Shown: positions 55,627 to 63,873 of the stretch, piece by piece
Layout: every line of letters begins with the position of its first letter
Position numbering within the stretch: position 1 is the stretch's first letter
Source: Aquirufa beregesia
Lineage (GTDB): Bacteria > Bacteroidota > Bacteroidia > Cytophagales > Spirosomataceae
DNA length: 64,000 nt
Assembly: GCF_011090385.1 (NCBI RefSeq)
Contig: NZ_SEWW01000007.1
Coordinates: forward strand, 115,957-179,956
Direction: 5' to 3'
Translations under genes and position numbers: made by a program
The notes under the pieces: model-generated
The model's database searches: none
What the model was told of the DNA's origin: nothing
Seen by the model: the letters and a program-made list of their open reading frames with translations, nothing else

Positions 55627-56488
55627 TGAATGTCATGGATTGATTCTTTTGACTACAAATTGGGCAGTGTGGTACTTTTAGGATGTTGTATTTTTGTATT
55701 TCGATTGGACTGCCATTGACAACATAACTTTGACTTAGTAGTGGAGAATAGGTTAAGCCCGACAAGAAAAATTGGTGTATTTCTTCGTTGATGAAATTGA
55801 TCAATGCAGGGAAGTACTTTTTGTTCTCTACTAAGGGAGTATAGATGTACTCTTGGTTTTGTTTTTTTTGTAGGATGGAAAATGCTTTTGGGTTCTTAAG
55901 CTGCACTTGTTTTCGATCAGCATAGCAATTCAAGCATGGACTTAATAATTCTGGAGAAATAATCGGCCCAAGGGTGAATGATGAGCTGTCAATTTCTGTA
56001 TATAAAAGGGGTATTTTTGCCTCATAACTAAGTTGTGCAAGTTCTTTTATGCTGCTTCGATGAGTAAAGAGAGAACCCATATAAAGGATTAAATCTGAGG
56101 CCTTTAGGTTGTCTTCCAATAGATACTCAAATGAATTAAGGCTTAGTTGATTCAGTGAGTTTATGATGGATGATGTTGATTGATTTGAATACGTAGCGCC
56201 AATTAGTAAATGGATTTTTATTGTTTGGGGACTTCTGGGTTGTTGGATTACTTGTTTTTCCTTCATCCAAGAAATTAATTCCTGAAATGTTTCAATATCA
56301 TGCCCAAAATCCCTTTTATGGTTTTCATAAATACGTTCTAAAGGTTCCTCTTGCTGTATTCCTTTAAGTATCTCTTTGATTAATGGAGTGGATTCTCCAT
56401 GAATTTCTATCAGGTTCTGATCTCCGTTTACGATGAATAGCGTATCTGGACCACAAAATATGGCTTGGTGGGGTATCGTAGTTTTCAT
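55619..56488 (-). CDS. E1-like / RRE cyclodehydratase partner (TOMM C protein)
   Basis: 289 residues from ATG 56488. The N-terminal 85 residues fit a winged-helix RiPP recognition element that binds the leader. The remainder resembles the ThiF/E1-like domain of TOMM C proteins (LGPIISPELLSPCLNCYADR), with cysteine pairs C185/C188 and C275/C278 (CPIC near the C-terminus) for a structural zinc. An in-frame ATG at 56536 lies in the hairpin 56510-56538 and is considered unused. Works with the YcaO protein; overlaps its gene. Confidence 0.85.
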   Translation of the reverse strand: MKTTIPHQAIFCGPDTLFIVNGDQNLIEIHGESTPLIKEILKGIQQEEPLERIYENHKRDFGHDIETFQELISWMKEKQVIQQPRSPQTIKIHLLIGATYSNQSTSSIINSLNQLSLNSFEYLLEDNLKASDLILYMGSLFTHRSSIKELAQLSYEAKIPLLYTEIDSSSFTLGPIISPELLSPCLNCYADRKQVQLKNPKAFSILQKKQNQEYIYTPLVENKKYFPALINFINEEIHQFFLSGLTYSPLLSQSYVVNGSPIEIQKYNILKVPHCPICSQKNQSMTFNV

Positions 56489-56509
56489 GTGTGGGTAGGT
56501 ATGTATGTA

Positions 56510-56538
56510 AAATGGGTAGAGAAAATCTCTACCCATTT
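56510..56538 (-). terminator. Attenuator/terminator hairpin after the precursor gene
   Basis: Perfect 13-bp stem, arms 56526-56538 and 56510-56522 (AAATGGGTAGAGA on the minus strand) with a TTT loop and a short T run at its end. It starts 7 nt after the precursor stop and lies before the next start, so it likely allows partial read-through: high precursor mRNA, low enzyme mRNA. Confidence 0.75.
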
Positions 56539-56544
56539 ATCCAA

Positions 56545-56697
56545 TTAGGCTGTAGCTTCTGCTGGAGTATCATTGTTTGATTTGCAACAGGTACATGTAC
56601 ATGTGCAAGTCGAACCAGCAAGAGCTACCTCGTTTGATCCTCCAAAAGAGGCATCTCTGTTTTCTAAAACAGTCAGGGTTAATTTTAACTTTTTCAT
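56545..56697 (-). CDS. RiPP precursor peptide with poly-Thr/Cys core
   Basis: 50 residues. Leader begins MKKLKLTLTVLENRDAS, the lysine/leucine-rich start usual for Bacteroidota natural-product precursors. Then FGG (18-20), NEVALAG (22-28), and the core STCTCTCTCC at 29-38: ten consecutive residues that a YcaO enzyme could turn into azoles (five Cys, four Thr, one Ser). The tail KSNNDTPAEATA follows. Codons for Thr/Cys form a TGYACN hexamer repeat. The start has no purine-rich ribosome site, as is normal in this phylum. First gene of the operon. Too short for many ORF callers. Confidence 0.9.
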   Translation of the reverse strand: MKKLKLTLTVLENRDASFGGSNEVALAGSTCTCTCTCCKSNNDTPAEATA

Positions 56698-56895
56698 TGT
56701 AATTAGGGTTAGATTGATTGAATTATTTCGAAGGCAATTTCAAAAAAATGTCCTAATTACAAAAGGCTTGTTCATGGTCTAGGAGTACATTATCAGTTTG
56801 TAGATAATTTGTGAGAATAAATGGGCTTGGGAGCTCAATTGAAAGACAATTTGGTATAATCACCAGATTTGAGATTCCAAATACTTGATTAAAAT
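56698..56895. other. Intergenic region upstream of the precursor gene
   Basis: 198 nt, AT-rich, must contain the operon promoter on the minus strand. I find no exact TTTG-N19-TAnnTTTG there, so the operon may use another sigma factor or an activator. No repeat or metal-box recognised. Confidence 0.4.
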
Positions 56896-57642
56896 TTAGG
56901 ACTGAAATCCAGCAAATGCCAACATTCTACCCGTCAAACCTTGCTCTTTTCTATGTGAGAAAAAGTGTTCGTTATGCTCAACTGTACACCAAGGGGAAAT
57001 TTCTATGTGTGAAATCCCCAATTCAACTAATTGAAGTACGTGGTGTTTTTTCAAATCCACATGCCATTTATCGGACAGTTTTTGTTTAGAATTCTCTGGA
57101 AATTGGGCAGCTACTTCATCACCCACTTCAAAATGTTGTACACTGATGCAAGGCCCAATATAGGCCAATATGTCCTTTGCCTGACTTTGATATTTGGAGA
57201 GTAATACTTGAGCTGTTTTAGGGACAATTCCTAATACCGAACCTTTCCAACCAGCGTGGATGGCTGCGGTGATTTTTCGCACTGGATCCACTAGAAGGAC
57301 AGGGCAGCAATCTGCAATGCCTACTGTGGGAAAAATATTCACTTGGGTGCTAATGATGGCATCATATCCACTGACATAATCAGGTTGATGACATTCCCAA
57401 ATAAGATCTTGGTGGGTTTGAAAAGACCTAGCTAATTGTTGAGGGATTATACCTAAAGATTGGCATAAAAGAGAAATATTTTCTTGAATGATTTCAGTTT
57501 GATCGTCGGTATGAACACCTAGATTTAAGGAATAATAAGGAGCTTGACTTTTTCCTCCGTGGCGGGTGCTGACACCCGCCACTAAAGAAGGAATATGTTT
57601 AAAAATGTCCGGTTTAAGGTATAAATCGGAGTGTTTAATCAT
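56896..57642 (-). CDS. pgeF: Multicopper-like purine nucleoside phosphorylase / laccase-domain protein (YfiH)
   Basis: 248 residues, polyphenol-oxidase/YfiH family. Metal-site segments: RSFQTHQD, GIADCCPVLLVDP, AIHAGWKGSVLGIV and IGPCISVQHFEVG, all intact. E. coli members act on peptidoglycan precursor editing and on purine nucleosides. Start overlaps the end of the upstream gene by 8 nt, so it is translationally coupled with it. Confidence 0.93.
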   Translation of the reverse strand: MIKHSDLYLKPDIFKHIPSLVAGVSTRHGGKSQAPYYSLNLGVHTDDQTEIIQENISLLCQSLGIIPQQLARSFQTHQDLIWECHQPDYVSGYDAIISTQVNIFPTVGIADCCPVLLVDPVRKITAAIHAGWKGSVLGIVPKTAQVLLSKYQSQAKDILAYIGPCISVQHFEVGDEVAAQFPENSKQKLSDKWHVDLKKHHVLQLVELGISHIEISPWCTVEHNEHFFSHRKEQGLTGRMLAFAGFQS

Positions 57643-58273
57643 CGTAAGATAATCCGTATTGCTTTAATACATCATCTGGTACACCTTTCCATTCATTCGG
57701 TGTATTCCCTTTATAAGCTAAATCATCTAAACCAATTCTGGAAGTGTAGAATCCCGTAGCTGTTAGGTTTCTCATCAAAGTGAAGAAATTTACACCTTGT
57801 GAAAACTGAGGTTTCACTTTTTCAGGATAAGCAATATCTTCTACAATTTCGATGCGTTGTTTGGGTGTGATTTCGGTAAATAATTTACTAAAACGACGCT
57901 TAGACTCACCGTCTAACCATCTTAATCCACCTCGCATTGGTGTTTTAAATTCAGGTTTATCCTTAACAATAAACTCAATAAATTTAGTGACTCCTGACTG
58001 AGAAGCACTTCCTGATTTACCATCAGCAGGAATAATGATATCCGATAAGATGGTGATGGTAGCTAATTCATGAACATTTAAGAACTTTTCCGCCATTAAT
58101 TTGGCATCACGTTCTGCTTCATCCATGGTTCTACCATTGGGAACTTTTAAAGGAGCTACTTTTTTAGGATCTGGTGCGCCTTCTAAAGCCTCCATGGCTT
58201 TTACTTGAGGATTCAATGCAGCTAAGCCCAATGAACTTAAGCCGATATTTTTTAAATAATCTCTTCTTTTCAT
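57635..58273 (-). CDS. Gluconate 2-dehydrogenase subunit 3 family protein
   Basis: 212 residues, N-terminal twin-arginine-like signal (MKRRDYLKNIGLSSLGLAAL), then the subunit-3 fold (TITILSDIIIPAD, GVTKFIEFIV, MRGGLRWLDGES). It helps export or mature the adjacent GMC flavoprotein. Stop/start overlap TAATG joins it to that gene. Confidence 0.9.
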   Translation of the reverse strand: MKRRDYLKNIGLSSLGLAALNPQVKAMEALEGAPDPKKVAPLKVPNGRTMDEAERDAKLMAEKFLNVHELATITILSDIIIPADGKSGSASQSGVTKFIEFIVKDKPEFKTPMRGGLRWLDGESKRRFSKLFTEITPKQRIEIVEDIAYPEKVKPQFSQGVNFFTLMRNLTATGFYTSRIGLDDLAYKGNTPNEWKGVPDDVLKQYGLSYDD

Positions 58274-60027
58274 TACAAATTGGCTTTTTTACGTTGATCA
58301 ATAATATATTCTGAAGTACGCATGGATAGAGCAAGGATTGTCCAAGTGGCATTCTTATCTCCCTGAGAAACGAATGGTGCCGCATCGGCTAAGAACAAGT
58401 TCTTCACATCGTGGGCTTGGCAATTGGAATTTACTACGGATGTACTTGCATTATTACCCATTCGAGCTGTTCCAACTTCATGGATAATTCGACCTGGATC
58501 AGCTAAACCGTAATTGGTATCAGCACCTGGTTTTTTACCCATTGGCTTTCCGCCCATCGCATCAATAATTTGCTCAAAGGTATCTTGCATGTGTTTAGCC
58601 TGCTTGATTTCATAATCACTCCATTTGTAATTGAAGCGTAATACAGGAATACCGTATTTGTCAACCACATTCGGGTCAATTTCGCAATAGTTATCTTCTC
58701 TAGGTACAGGTTCTCCACGACCAGCAAAGCTGACATAAGAACCGTAGAAACGACGATAATCTTCTTTCAAGGTTGCTCCATATCCACCTGCAGCTTTTTT
58801 CAAACCATCGCGGGTGAAGTTTTCGCGTCCATTTAATCCCTCAATACCCCAACCGAAACCGTAGCTAGGCATACCCATACCACCACCGTATTCGATGTGG
58901 TATCCACGTGGGAAATCTAATTTACTATTATCTCCCCACCATGGTGAGTAAATATGTGAACCACCTACACCATCTTCATTGTATGTTTTACGATCAAATA
59001 AGGAAGGAATAATAGCAGAACGAGAAGCACCTGTAGAGTCGTTGATATACTTTCCTACAACACCACTGGAGTTCGCAATACCATTCGGGAAGCGAGAACT
59101 TTTCGAGTTCAATAATAAACGAGCTGTTTCACCAGCAGATGCGGCTAAAACAACAATTTTACCTTTCACTGAGTACTCTTGTAAAGTACCTGTATGAACG
59201 TAAGAAACACCTGTTGCCAATCCTGAGATTGGATCGGTTGTTACTTCTCTGGCCATGGCATAAGGCAATAAGGTCAAATTACCTGTGGCTGCTGCCGGTT
59301 TAACCAAAACTGAAGACGAAGAGAAGTCAGCATAAGCCTGACAAGCTCTTGAACATTGTGCACAGTAGAAGCACTGACCACGTTCATTATTAATCGGCTT
59401 TGTTAAAATGGAAAGACGAGAAGGATATGTCGGAACTCCGATGGCCTTATTCGCTTTTTTAATCATTAATTCGTGTAAACGAGCTTTGGGAGGAGGTAAG
59501 AAAATACCATCAGGGTTATTTCTTAAACCTTCATTCGTGCCAAATACACCAATCAAGCGATCTACTTTATCGTAATAGGGCTTCACGTCATCGTAGCCAA
59601 TAGGCCAGTCGTCACCTAAACCATCTATACTTTTTCTTTTAAAATCATCAGGTCCAAAACGTAAGGAAATACGTCCCCAGTGGTTGGTTCTACCACCCAC
59701 CATACGAGATCTGAACCAATCAAATTTAGTTCCTTCTTTACGTGTATAAGGTTCGCCCTCAATATCCCAGCCACCATAGGCAGCATCAAAATCACCAAAT
59801 GGACGTGTGGTATTAGCACCGCGACGAGGGGATTCATATGGCCATTTTAATTGGGTAATGTTTTTCGGGTCAGCGGGGTCATAAGGTTGACCTGCTTCTA
59901 ATAAACAGACTTTAGCTCCTGCTTTGGTTAACATATGGGCAGCCATACCACCACCAGCACCTGAGCCAACAATCACTACATCAAAAACCTCTTGTTGAGA
60001 TTTGATGTATATGGAAGAATTAATCAT
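58273..60027 (-). CDS. GMC family oxidoreductase (sugar/alcohol dehydrogenase)
   Basis: 584 residues. FAD Rossmann motif VVIVGSGAGGGMAAHML near the N-terminus, RSRMVGGRTNHWG, and a cysteine segment CFYCAQCSRACQAY that may hold a cluster or zinc. The C-terminus has HEVGTARMG and DAAPFVSQGDKNATWTILAL, which carry the active-site His and Asn. Works with the subunit-3 protein, probably oxidising a sugar or polyol in the periplasm; substrate unknown. No cytochrome subunit is adjacent. Confidence 0.92.
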   Translation of the reverse strand: MINSSIYIKSQQEVFDVVIVGSGAGGGMAAHMLTKAGAKVCLLEAGQPYDPADPKNITQLKWPYESPRRGANTTRPFGDFDAAYGGWDIEGEPYTRKEGTKFDWFRSRMVGGRTNHWGRISLRFGPDDFKRKSIDGLGDDWPIGYDDVKPYYDKVDRLIGVFGTNEGLRNNPDGIFLPPPKARLHELMIKKANKAIGVPTYPSRLSILTKPINNERGQCFYCAQCSRACQAYADFSSSSVLVKPAAATGNLTLLPYAMAREVTTDPISGLATGVSYVHTGTLQEYSVKGKIVVLAASAGETARLLLNSKSSRFPNGIANSSGVVGKYINDSTGASRSAIIPSLFDRKTYNEDGVGGSHIYSPWWGDNSKLDFPRGYHIEYGGGMGMPSYGFGWGIEGLNGRENFTRDGLKKAAGGYGATLKEDYRRFYGSYVSFAGRGEPVPREDNYCEIDPNVVDKYGIPVLRFNYKWSDYEIKQAKHMQDTFEQIIDAMGGKPMGKKPGADTNYGLADPGRIIHEVGTARMGNNASTSVVNSNCQAHDVKNLFLADAAPFVSQGDKNATWTILALSMRTSEYIIDQRKKANL

Positions 60028-60320
60028 AGTTATGGGTTTCGAAATTATTTGGCAAAATAGGAAAATAATTTTTCAATTTCTAATTTTATTATCCTGAAAA
60101 TAGCTTTATGAGGAATATTGACGTGTTTTTCGCTGATTTAATCCTTGTTGATGTATTAAGCGGATAGTGGCTAATCTGTTCAAATGGTGATTTATTTTCA
60201 GACCGAATTTATTCTAAAAATAATCCTTCCTCTTTTGTTTTTTCCTTGGTCAAAATCTGGCAATATGGTGTAATAATTCGGGCAAAATTCTTATTTTTAC
60301 ACCCTTTATATAATTCTAGT
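60028..60320. other. Divergent intergenic region between GMC gene and mutS
   Basis: 293 nt of AT-rich DNA with no coding sign. TATTTTTA at 60292-60299 resembles a -7 box for mutS (seven of eight). No hairpin seen. Confidence 0.4.
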
Positions 60321-62966
60321 TTGGCCAGAAAAGCAGCAGATGGACAAGAACCTTTAAAAAAAGGTGAAACTCCACTTTCTCGACAATTTAATCAGATTAA
60401 AGCCAAGTATCCTGGAGCAATTTTGCTATTTAGGGTAGGGGACTTTTATGAAACATTTGGGGAAGATGCCGTTAAAGCTTCCAAAATATTAGGTATCGTT
60501 TTAACGCGACGGAACAATGGAAATGCCGATGATCATCTGGCAGGTTTTCCCTATCATTCCTTGGATGTGTACTTGCCTAAATTGGTTCGGGCAGGACAGC
60601 GAGTGGCTATTTGCGATCAATTAGAGAATCCAGCAGAGGCTAAAGGTATCGTGAAACGAGGGGTGACGGAATTAGTTACTCCTGGAGTTTCGTTTAATGA
60701 TCAAGTTTTAGACAACAAAAGGAATAATTACGTTGCCTCCATCGCTTTTCCTGAAAGCACACAAAATCTGTATGGATTGGCTTTGTTAGATATCTCCACG
60801 GGTGAATATATGTGCTCCCAAGGGCCTTTGGCCTATATTCAAAAGTTGGTTCAAAGTTTTTTACCAGCTGAAATTCTGTACCCAAAAAAGTTCAGGAATC
60901 AGTTTATGGATTCTTTTGGAGATCAGTTTCATTCCTTCAGTTTAGAAGAATGGATATTTACTCATGATTTTACCTATCCCTTATTAACTCAGCATTTTAA
61001 AACCCAAAATTTAAAAGGTTTTGGAATTGAAGAAATGCCTTTGGGAATCATTGCTGCTGGGGTTATTCTCCATTATTTGGCAGAAACGGAACATAAACAA
61101 GTAGCCCATATTTCTTCCATTCAACGCATTGAGGAGGATAAATATGTTTGGCTAGATCGATTTACTATTCGAAATTTAGAATTAATTCATCCTTCACAAG
61201 AAGGCGGAGTCCCCTTGATTTCCTTGATGGATCAAACGCTCACAGCCATGGGAGCTCGTTTGCTCCGAAAATGGATGGTACTTCCACTCAAGCAATTGAG
61301 TGAAATACAAGATCGTCAATCAGGTGTGGCAGAATTAGTTCAAAACACGGATTTGCTAGATTTATTGATTACTTATTTAAAGCCCATTGGAGATTTAGAG
61401 CGTTTAATTTCTAAAGTTGCAGCTAGCAGAATTAATCCTAGAGAGCTTGTTCAATTGAAAAAAGCCTTGCAACAAATACCCTTAATCAAGGAGTTATTGT
61501 GGGATAATAGTGAAGGAAGTTTGAAGAAATGGGCAGATAAATTAAATCCTTGTGCTTTATTAGTAGAAAGAATAGAAATAGCCCTACGAGATGATGCTCC
61601 CATGTTAGCGCATCAAGGCGGCATCATAAAAACAGGGTTTCTCCCTGAATTGGATGAGCTTCATTTACTATCATCGAATGGTAAGGAATACTTACAAGAC
61701 CTGCAAAAAAGAGAGGTAGAGCGTACAGGAATATCCTCTTTGAAAGTGGCTTATAATAAGGTTTTTGGCTATTATTTGGAAGTAACGAATTCCCATAAAG
61801 ACCGTGTTCCTCCTGAGTGGATTAGGAAGCAAACGTTAGTCAATGCAGAACGCTATATTACTGACGAGCTGAAGGTTTATGAAGAAAAAATTCTAACAGC
61901 TGAGGATCGGATTTCTCAGATTGAATATGGGATTTTTCAAGATTTGATTCGAGAAGCTATGGATTACTTGGAGCTTATTCAAGTGAATGCACAAGGTATT
62001 GCGACCCTGGATGTATTGCAAAGCTTTGCGACCATAGCCCAAAAAAATCACTATGTTCAACCCAAACTGTTGGATACAGATACCATTGATATTAAGGAAG
62101 GGCGCCATCCTGTTATAGAACAACAATTGCCTGTGGGGGAAGCTTATGTTCCCAATGATGTTTATTTAGATAATGAATCCCAGCAAATCATCATGATTAC
62201 AGGGCCTAATATGGCGGGTAAATCAGCTTTGCTACGTCAGACGGCCTTGATTGTGTTAATGGCACAAATGGGTTCTTTTGTTCCTGCTCAAGCCGCAACA
62301 ATCGGATTGGTAGATAAAGTATTCACGCGTGTGGGGGCATCTGATAATTTGTCCAAAGGAGAATCTACCTTTATGGTGGAGATGACTGAGACTGCGGCTA
62401 TATTGAATAATTTGTCGAGCAAATCACTGGTGTTATTGGATGAAATAGGAAGAGGAACTTCTACATATGATGGGGTTTCTATGGCTTGGGCCATTGCCGA
62501 ACATTTACATAACCATCCCAAGAGTCGAGCTAAAACACTTTTTGCCACGCACTATCACGAATTGAATCAATTGGCAGATGATTTTCCTAGGATCAAGAAC
62601 TTCCATGTTTCTGTGAAGGAAATGGGAAATAAAATCATCTTTTTAAGGAAGTTACTGCCAGGTGGATCGGCACATAGTTTCGGTATTCATGTGGCTCAAA
62701 TGGCTGGAATGCCCACCCCATTAGTGCTTCGTGCCCATGAAATTTTAAGGCATTTGGAAAAAGATCACATCAAAGAAGATCATGATCAAAAGCTCAAAGA
62801 TATGCCGAAGGTGAATTATCAATTAAGTCTATTTGGTGCTGAAATTCCGGCTGGACTTAAAGAGATTAATGATCAATTAGAAAAATTGGATGTCAATTCC
62901 CTATCGCCAATTGAAGCTCTGCTAAAATTAAATGAGCTAAAGAAGATGATAAATTATAAATTATAA
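60321..62966 (+). CDS. mutS: DNA mismatch repair protein MutS
   Basis: 881 residues from a TTG start. Mismatch-reading motif GDFYETFGED near residue 53, clamp/lever domains, then the ATPase with Walker A TGPNMAGKSALLRQ and Walker B region DEIGRGTSTYDG, and FATHYHELNQL. The frame is open to another TTG at 60246, but the added 25 residues (hydrophobic, with LFLHPLYN) do not fit the family. TTG 60321 gives MARKAADGQ, similar to known starts, and a -7-like box at 60292-60299 agrees. Confidence 0.94.
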   Translation: MARKAADGQEPLKKGETPLSRQFNQIKAKYPGAILLFRVGDFYETFGEDAVKASKILGIVLTRRNNGNADDHLAGFPYHSLDVYLPKLVRAGQRVAICDQLENPAEAKGIVKRGVTELVTPGVSFNDQVLDNKRNNYVASIAFPESTQNLYGLALLDISTGEYMCSQGPLAYIQKLVQSFLPAEILYPKKFRNQFMDSFGDQFHSFSLEEWIFTHDFTYPLLTQHFKTQNLKGFGIEEMPLGIIAAGVILHYLAETEHKQVAHISSIQRIEEDKYVWLDRFTIRNLELIHPSQEGGVPLISLMDQTLTAMGARLLRKWMVLPLKQLSEIQDRQSGVAELVQNTDLLDLLITYLKPIGDLERLISKVAASRINPRELVQLKKALQQIPLIKELLWDNSEGSLKKWADKLNPCALLVERIEIALRDDAPMLAHQGGIIKTGFLPELDELHLLSSNGKEYLQDLQKREVERTGISSLKVAYNKVFGYYLEVTNSHKDRVPPEWIRKQTLVNAERYITDELKVYEEKILTAEDRISQIEYGIFQDLIREAMDYLELIQVNAQGIATLDVLQSFATIAQKNHYVQPKLLDTDTIDIKEGRHPVIEQQLPVGEAYVPNDVYLDNESQQIIMITGPNMAGKSALLRQTALIVLMAQMGSFVPAQAATIGLVDKVFTRVGASDNLSKGESTFMVEMTETAAILNNLSSKSLVLLDEIGRGTSTYDGVSMAWAIAEHLHNHPKSRAKTLFATHYHELNQLADDFPRIKNFHVSVKEMGNKIIFLRKLLPGGSAHSFGIHVAQMAGMPTPLVLRAHEILRHLEKDHIKEDHDQKLKDMPKVNYQLSLFGAEIPAGLKEINDQLEKLDVNSLSPIEALLKLNELKKMINYKL

Positions 62967-62990
62967 GGTATAAATTATAGATTATAAAGT
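62948..62990. repeat. AT-rich tandem TAAATTATA-like repeat
   Basis: Tandem variants of TAAATTATA at and just after the mutS stop; a similar word recurs at 63826. Low-complexity; might fold but no clear terminator. Confidence 0.5.
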
Positions 62991-62995
62991 GTGAT

Positions 62996-63021
62996 GTGAA
63001 TGCCTGAATGACGTTGACCGT
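62996..63021. repeat. 26-nt repeat, copy 1
   Basis: Starts TGTGAATGCCTGAATGACG and ends TTGACCG. Same orientation as copies at 63839 and 63874. Resembles a remnant of an insertion-sequence end. Confidence 0.7.
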
Positions 63022-63222
63022 TTTATGTCATTTATGCTTGATTAGTATTCAAGTATTTTTTTGTTTAGCATATAGCTTGATTCAAATTTAATAGTTTTTT
63101 TTCAAAAGCAATAAGTGACATTCTATTTAACTCAATATGAGGCTTTTCCAGATTATAGAATGATACTGCTCGGTCAACTTCTTTGACCAGTATTTAGAAA
63201 TAATGAATATAACGATGAAAGG

Positions 63223-63420
63223 TTAATCCCAACGAAAGATTGGAACAAAGCTTGAGCGAAGCGGCAGGCGGATATTTGACCCTGAGCATAGGTCATGTGT
63301 GTTAGCGTCAAAGATTAAAGCCGTAAGCGGAGAGACAATCGGTTCCGCAAAGCGGAATTCGTCTTAGGATTAACCGTATTTCTACTGTTTTTTTGTTTCT
63401 TTTTTTATAAAAAAAGAAAG
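63223..63420. repeat. About 200-nt dispersed repeat, left copy
   Basis: Begins TTAATCCCAACGAAAGATTG, contains TTTGACCCTGAGCATAGG and GCGTCAAA, a 22-nt segment at 63340-63361 (CGGTTCCGCAAAGCGG plus AATTCG), and an 11-bp hairpin (63396-63406 / 63409-63419). Non-coding. The reverse-complement copy is at 63510-63715. Confidence 0.75.
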
Positions 63421-63509
63421 ACCACGAAAAGTATTATTCCAACAATGTTAATGAAATAAATAAAATTTAACACATTTACAATTCACCATTTATTATTTTT
63501 TTCAATTAT

Positions 63510-63715
63510 TAGGATTTTCTTTTTTTGAAAAAAAAGAAACAAAAAAACTTCTTTTTTTGTCGTCCAGCAAAGGCGAATTCCGCTTTGCGGAACCGTGATT
63601 CACTCCGCTATCGACTATATTTTTGACGCCGACGCACATCTCCCATGCTAAGGTCAAAACCTCGTCTACCACTGCGTTCATCACATTTCGCTCGTGCTGG
63701 CCGACGGTGGTTTCT
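63510..63715. repeat. About 200-nt dispersed repeat, inverted copy
   Basis: Reverse complement of the left copy, imperfect: hairpin 63516-63526 / 63529-63539, the 22-nt segment at 63574-63595 (perfect inverse of 63340-63361), then matches to the GCGTCAAA and TTTGACC parts. Spacing between hairpin and the 22-nt block is 34 nt in both copies. Confidence 0.75.
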
Positions 63716-63752
63716 ATCAACAATTCTACATTTTCTATTCTGCATTGAATTG

Positions 63753-63797
63753 TTAATCCTAACGAAAGATTGGAACGAAGTTTGAGCGAAGTGGCAG
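63753..63797. repeat. Dispersed repeat, partial third copy
   Basis: Direct repeat of 63223-63267: 41 of 45 bases match (TTAATCCTAACGAAAGATTG start). Only the left end of the unit is present. Confidence 0.75.
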
Positions 63798-63838
63798 ATA
63801 AGCAGGAAATTGTAAATGATGAATTATAAATGGATTTG

Positions 63839-63863
63839 TGTGAATGCATGAATGACGTTGACC
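63839..63863. repeat. 26-nt repeat, copy 2
   Basis: TGTGAATGCATGAATGACG then TTGACC; one base differs from copy 1 over 25. Confidence 0.7.
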
Positions 63864-63873
63864 TTATAATATA

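Noticed and set aside
49511..56697. Thiopeptide or lanthipeptide cluster
   Set aside because: The core looks thiopeptide-like, but no LanB-type dehydratase, pyridine-forming or LanC cyclase gene is present; only azoline chemistry is supported.
56573..56782. 69-codon frame on the plus strand over the precursor
   Set aside because: Antisense shadow of the precursor gene with no family resemblance; the minus-strand frame has leader, core and operon context.
56698..56895. Consensus promoter for the peptide operon
   Set aside because: Several TTTG words occur but none is paired with TAnnTTTG at about 19 nt; annotating one would be guesswork.
62948..63222. AT-rich region as replication origin
   Set aside because: No DnaA-box cluster or origin-linked genes (dnaA, dnaN) nearby.
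63340..63595. CRISPR array
   Set aside because: Only two or three units, in opposite orientation and without regular spacers or cas genes.
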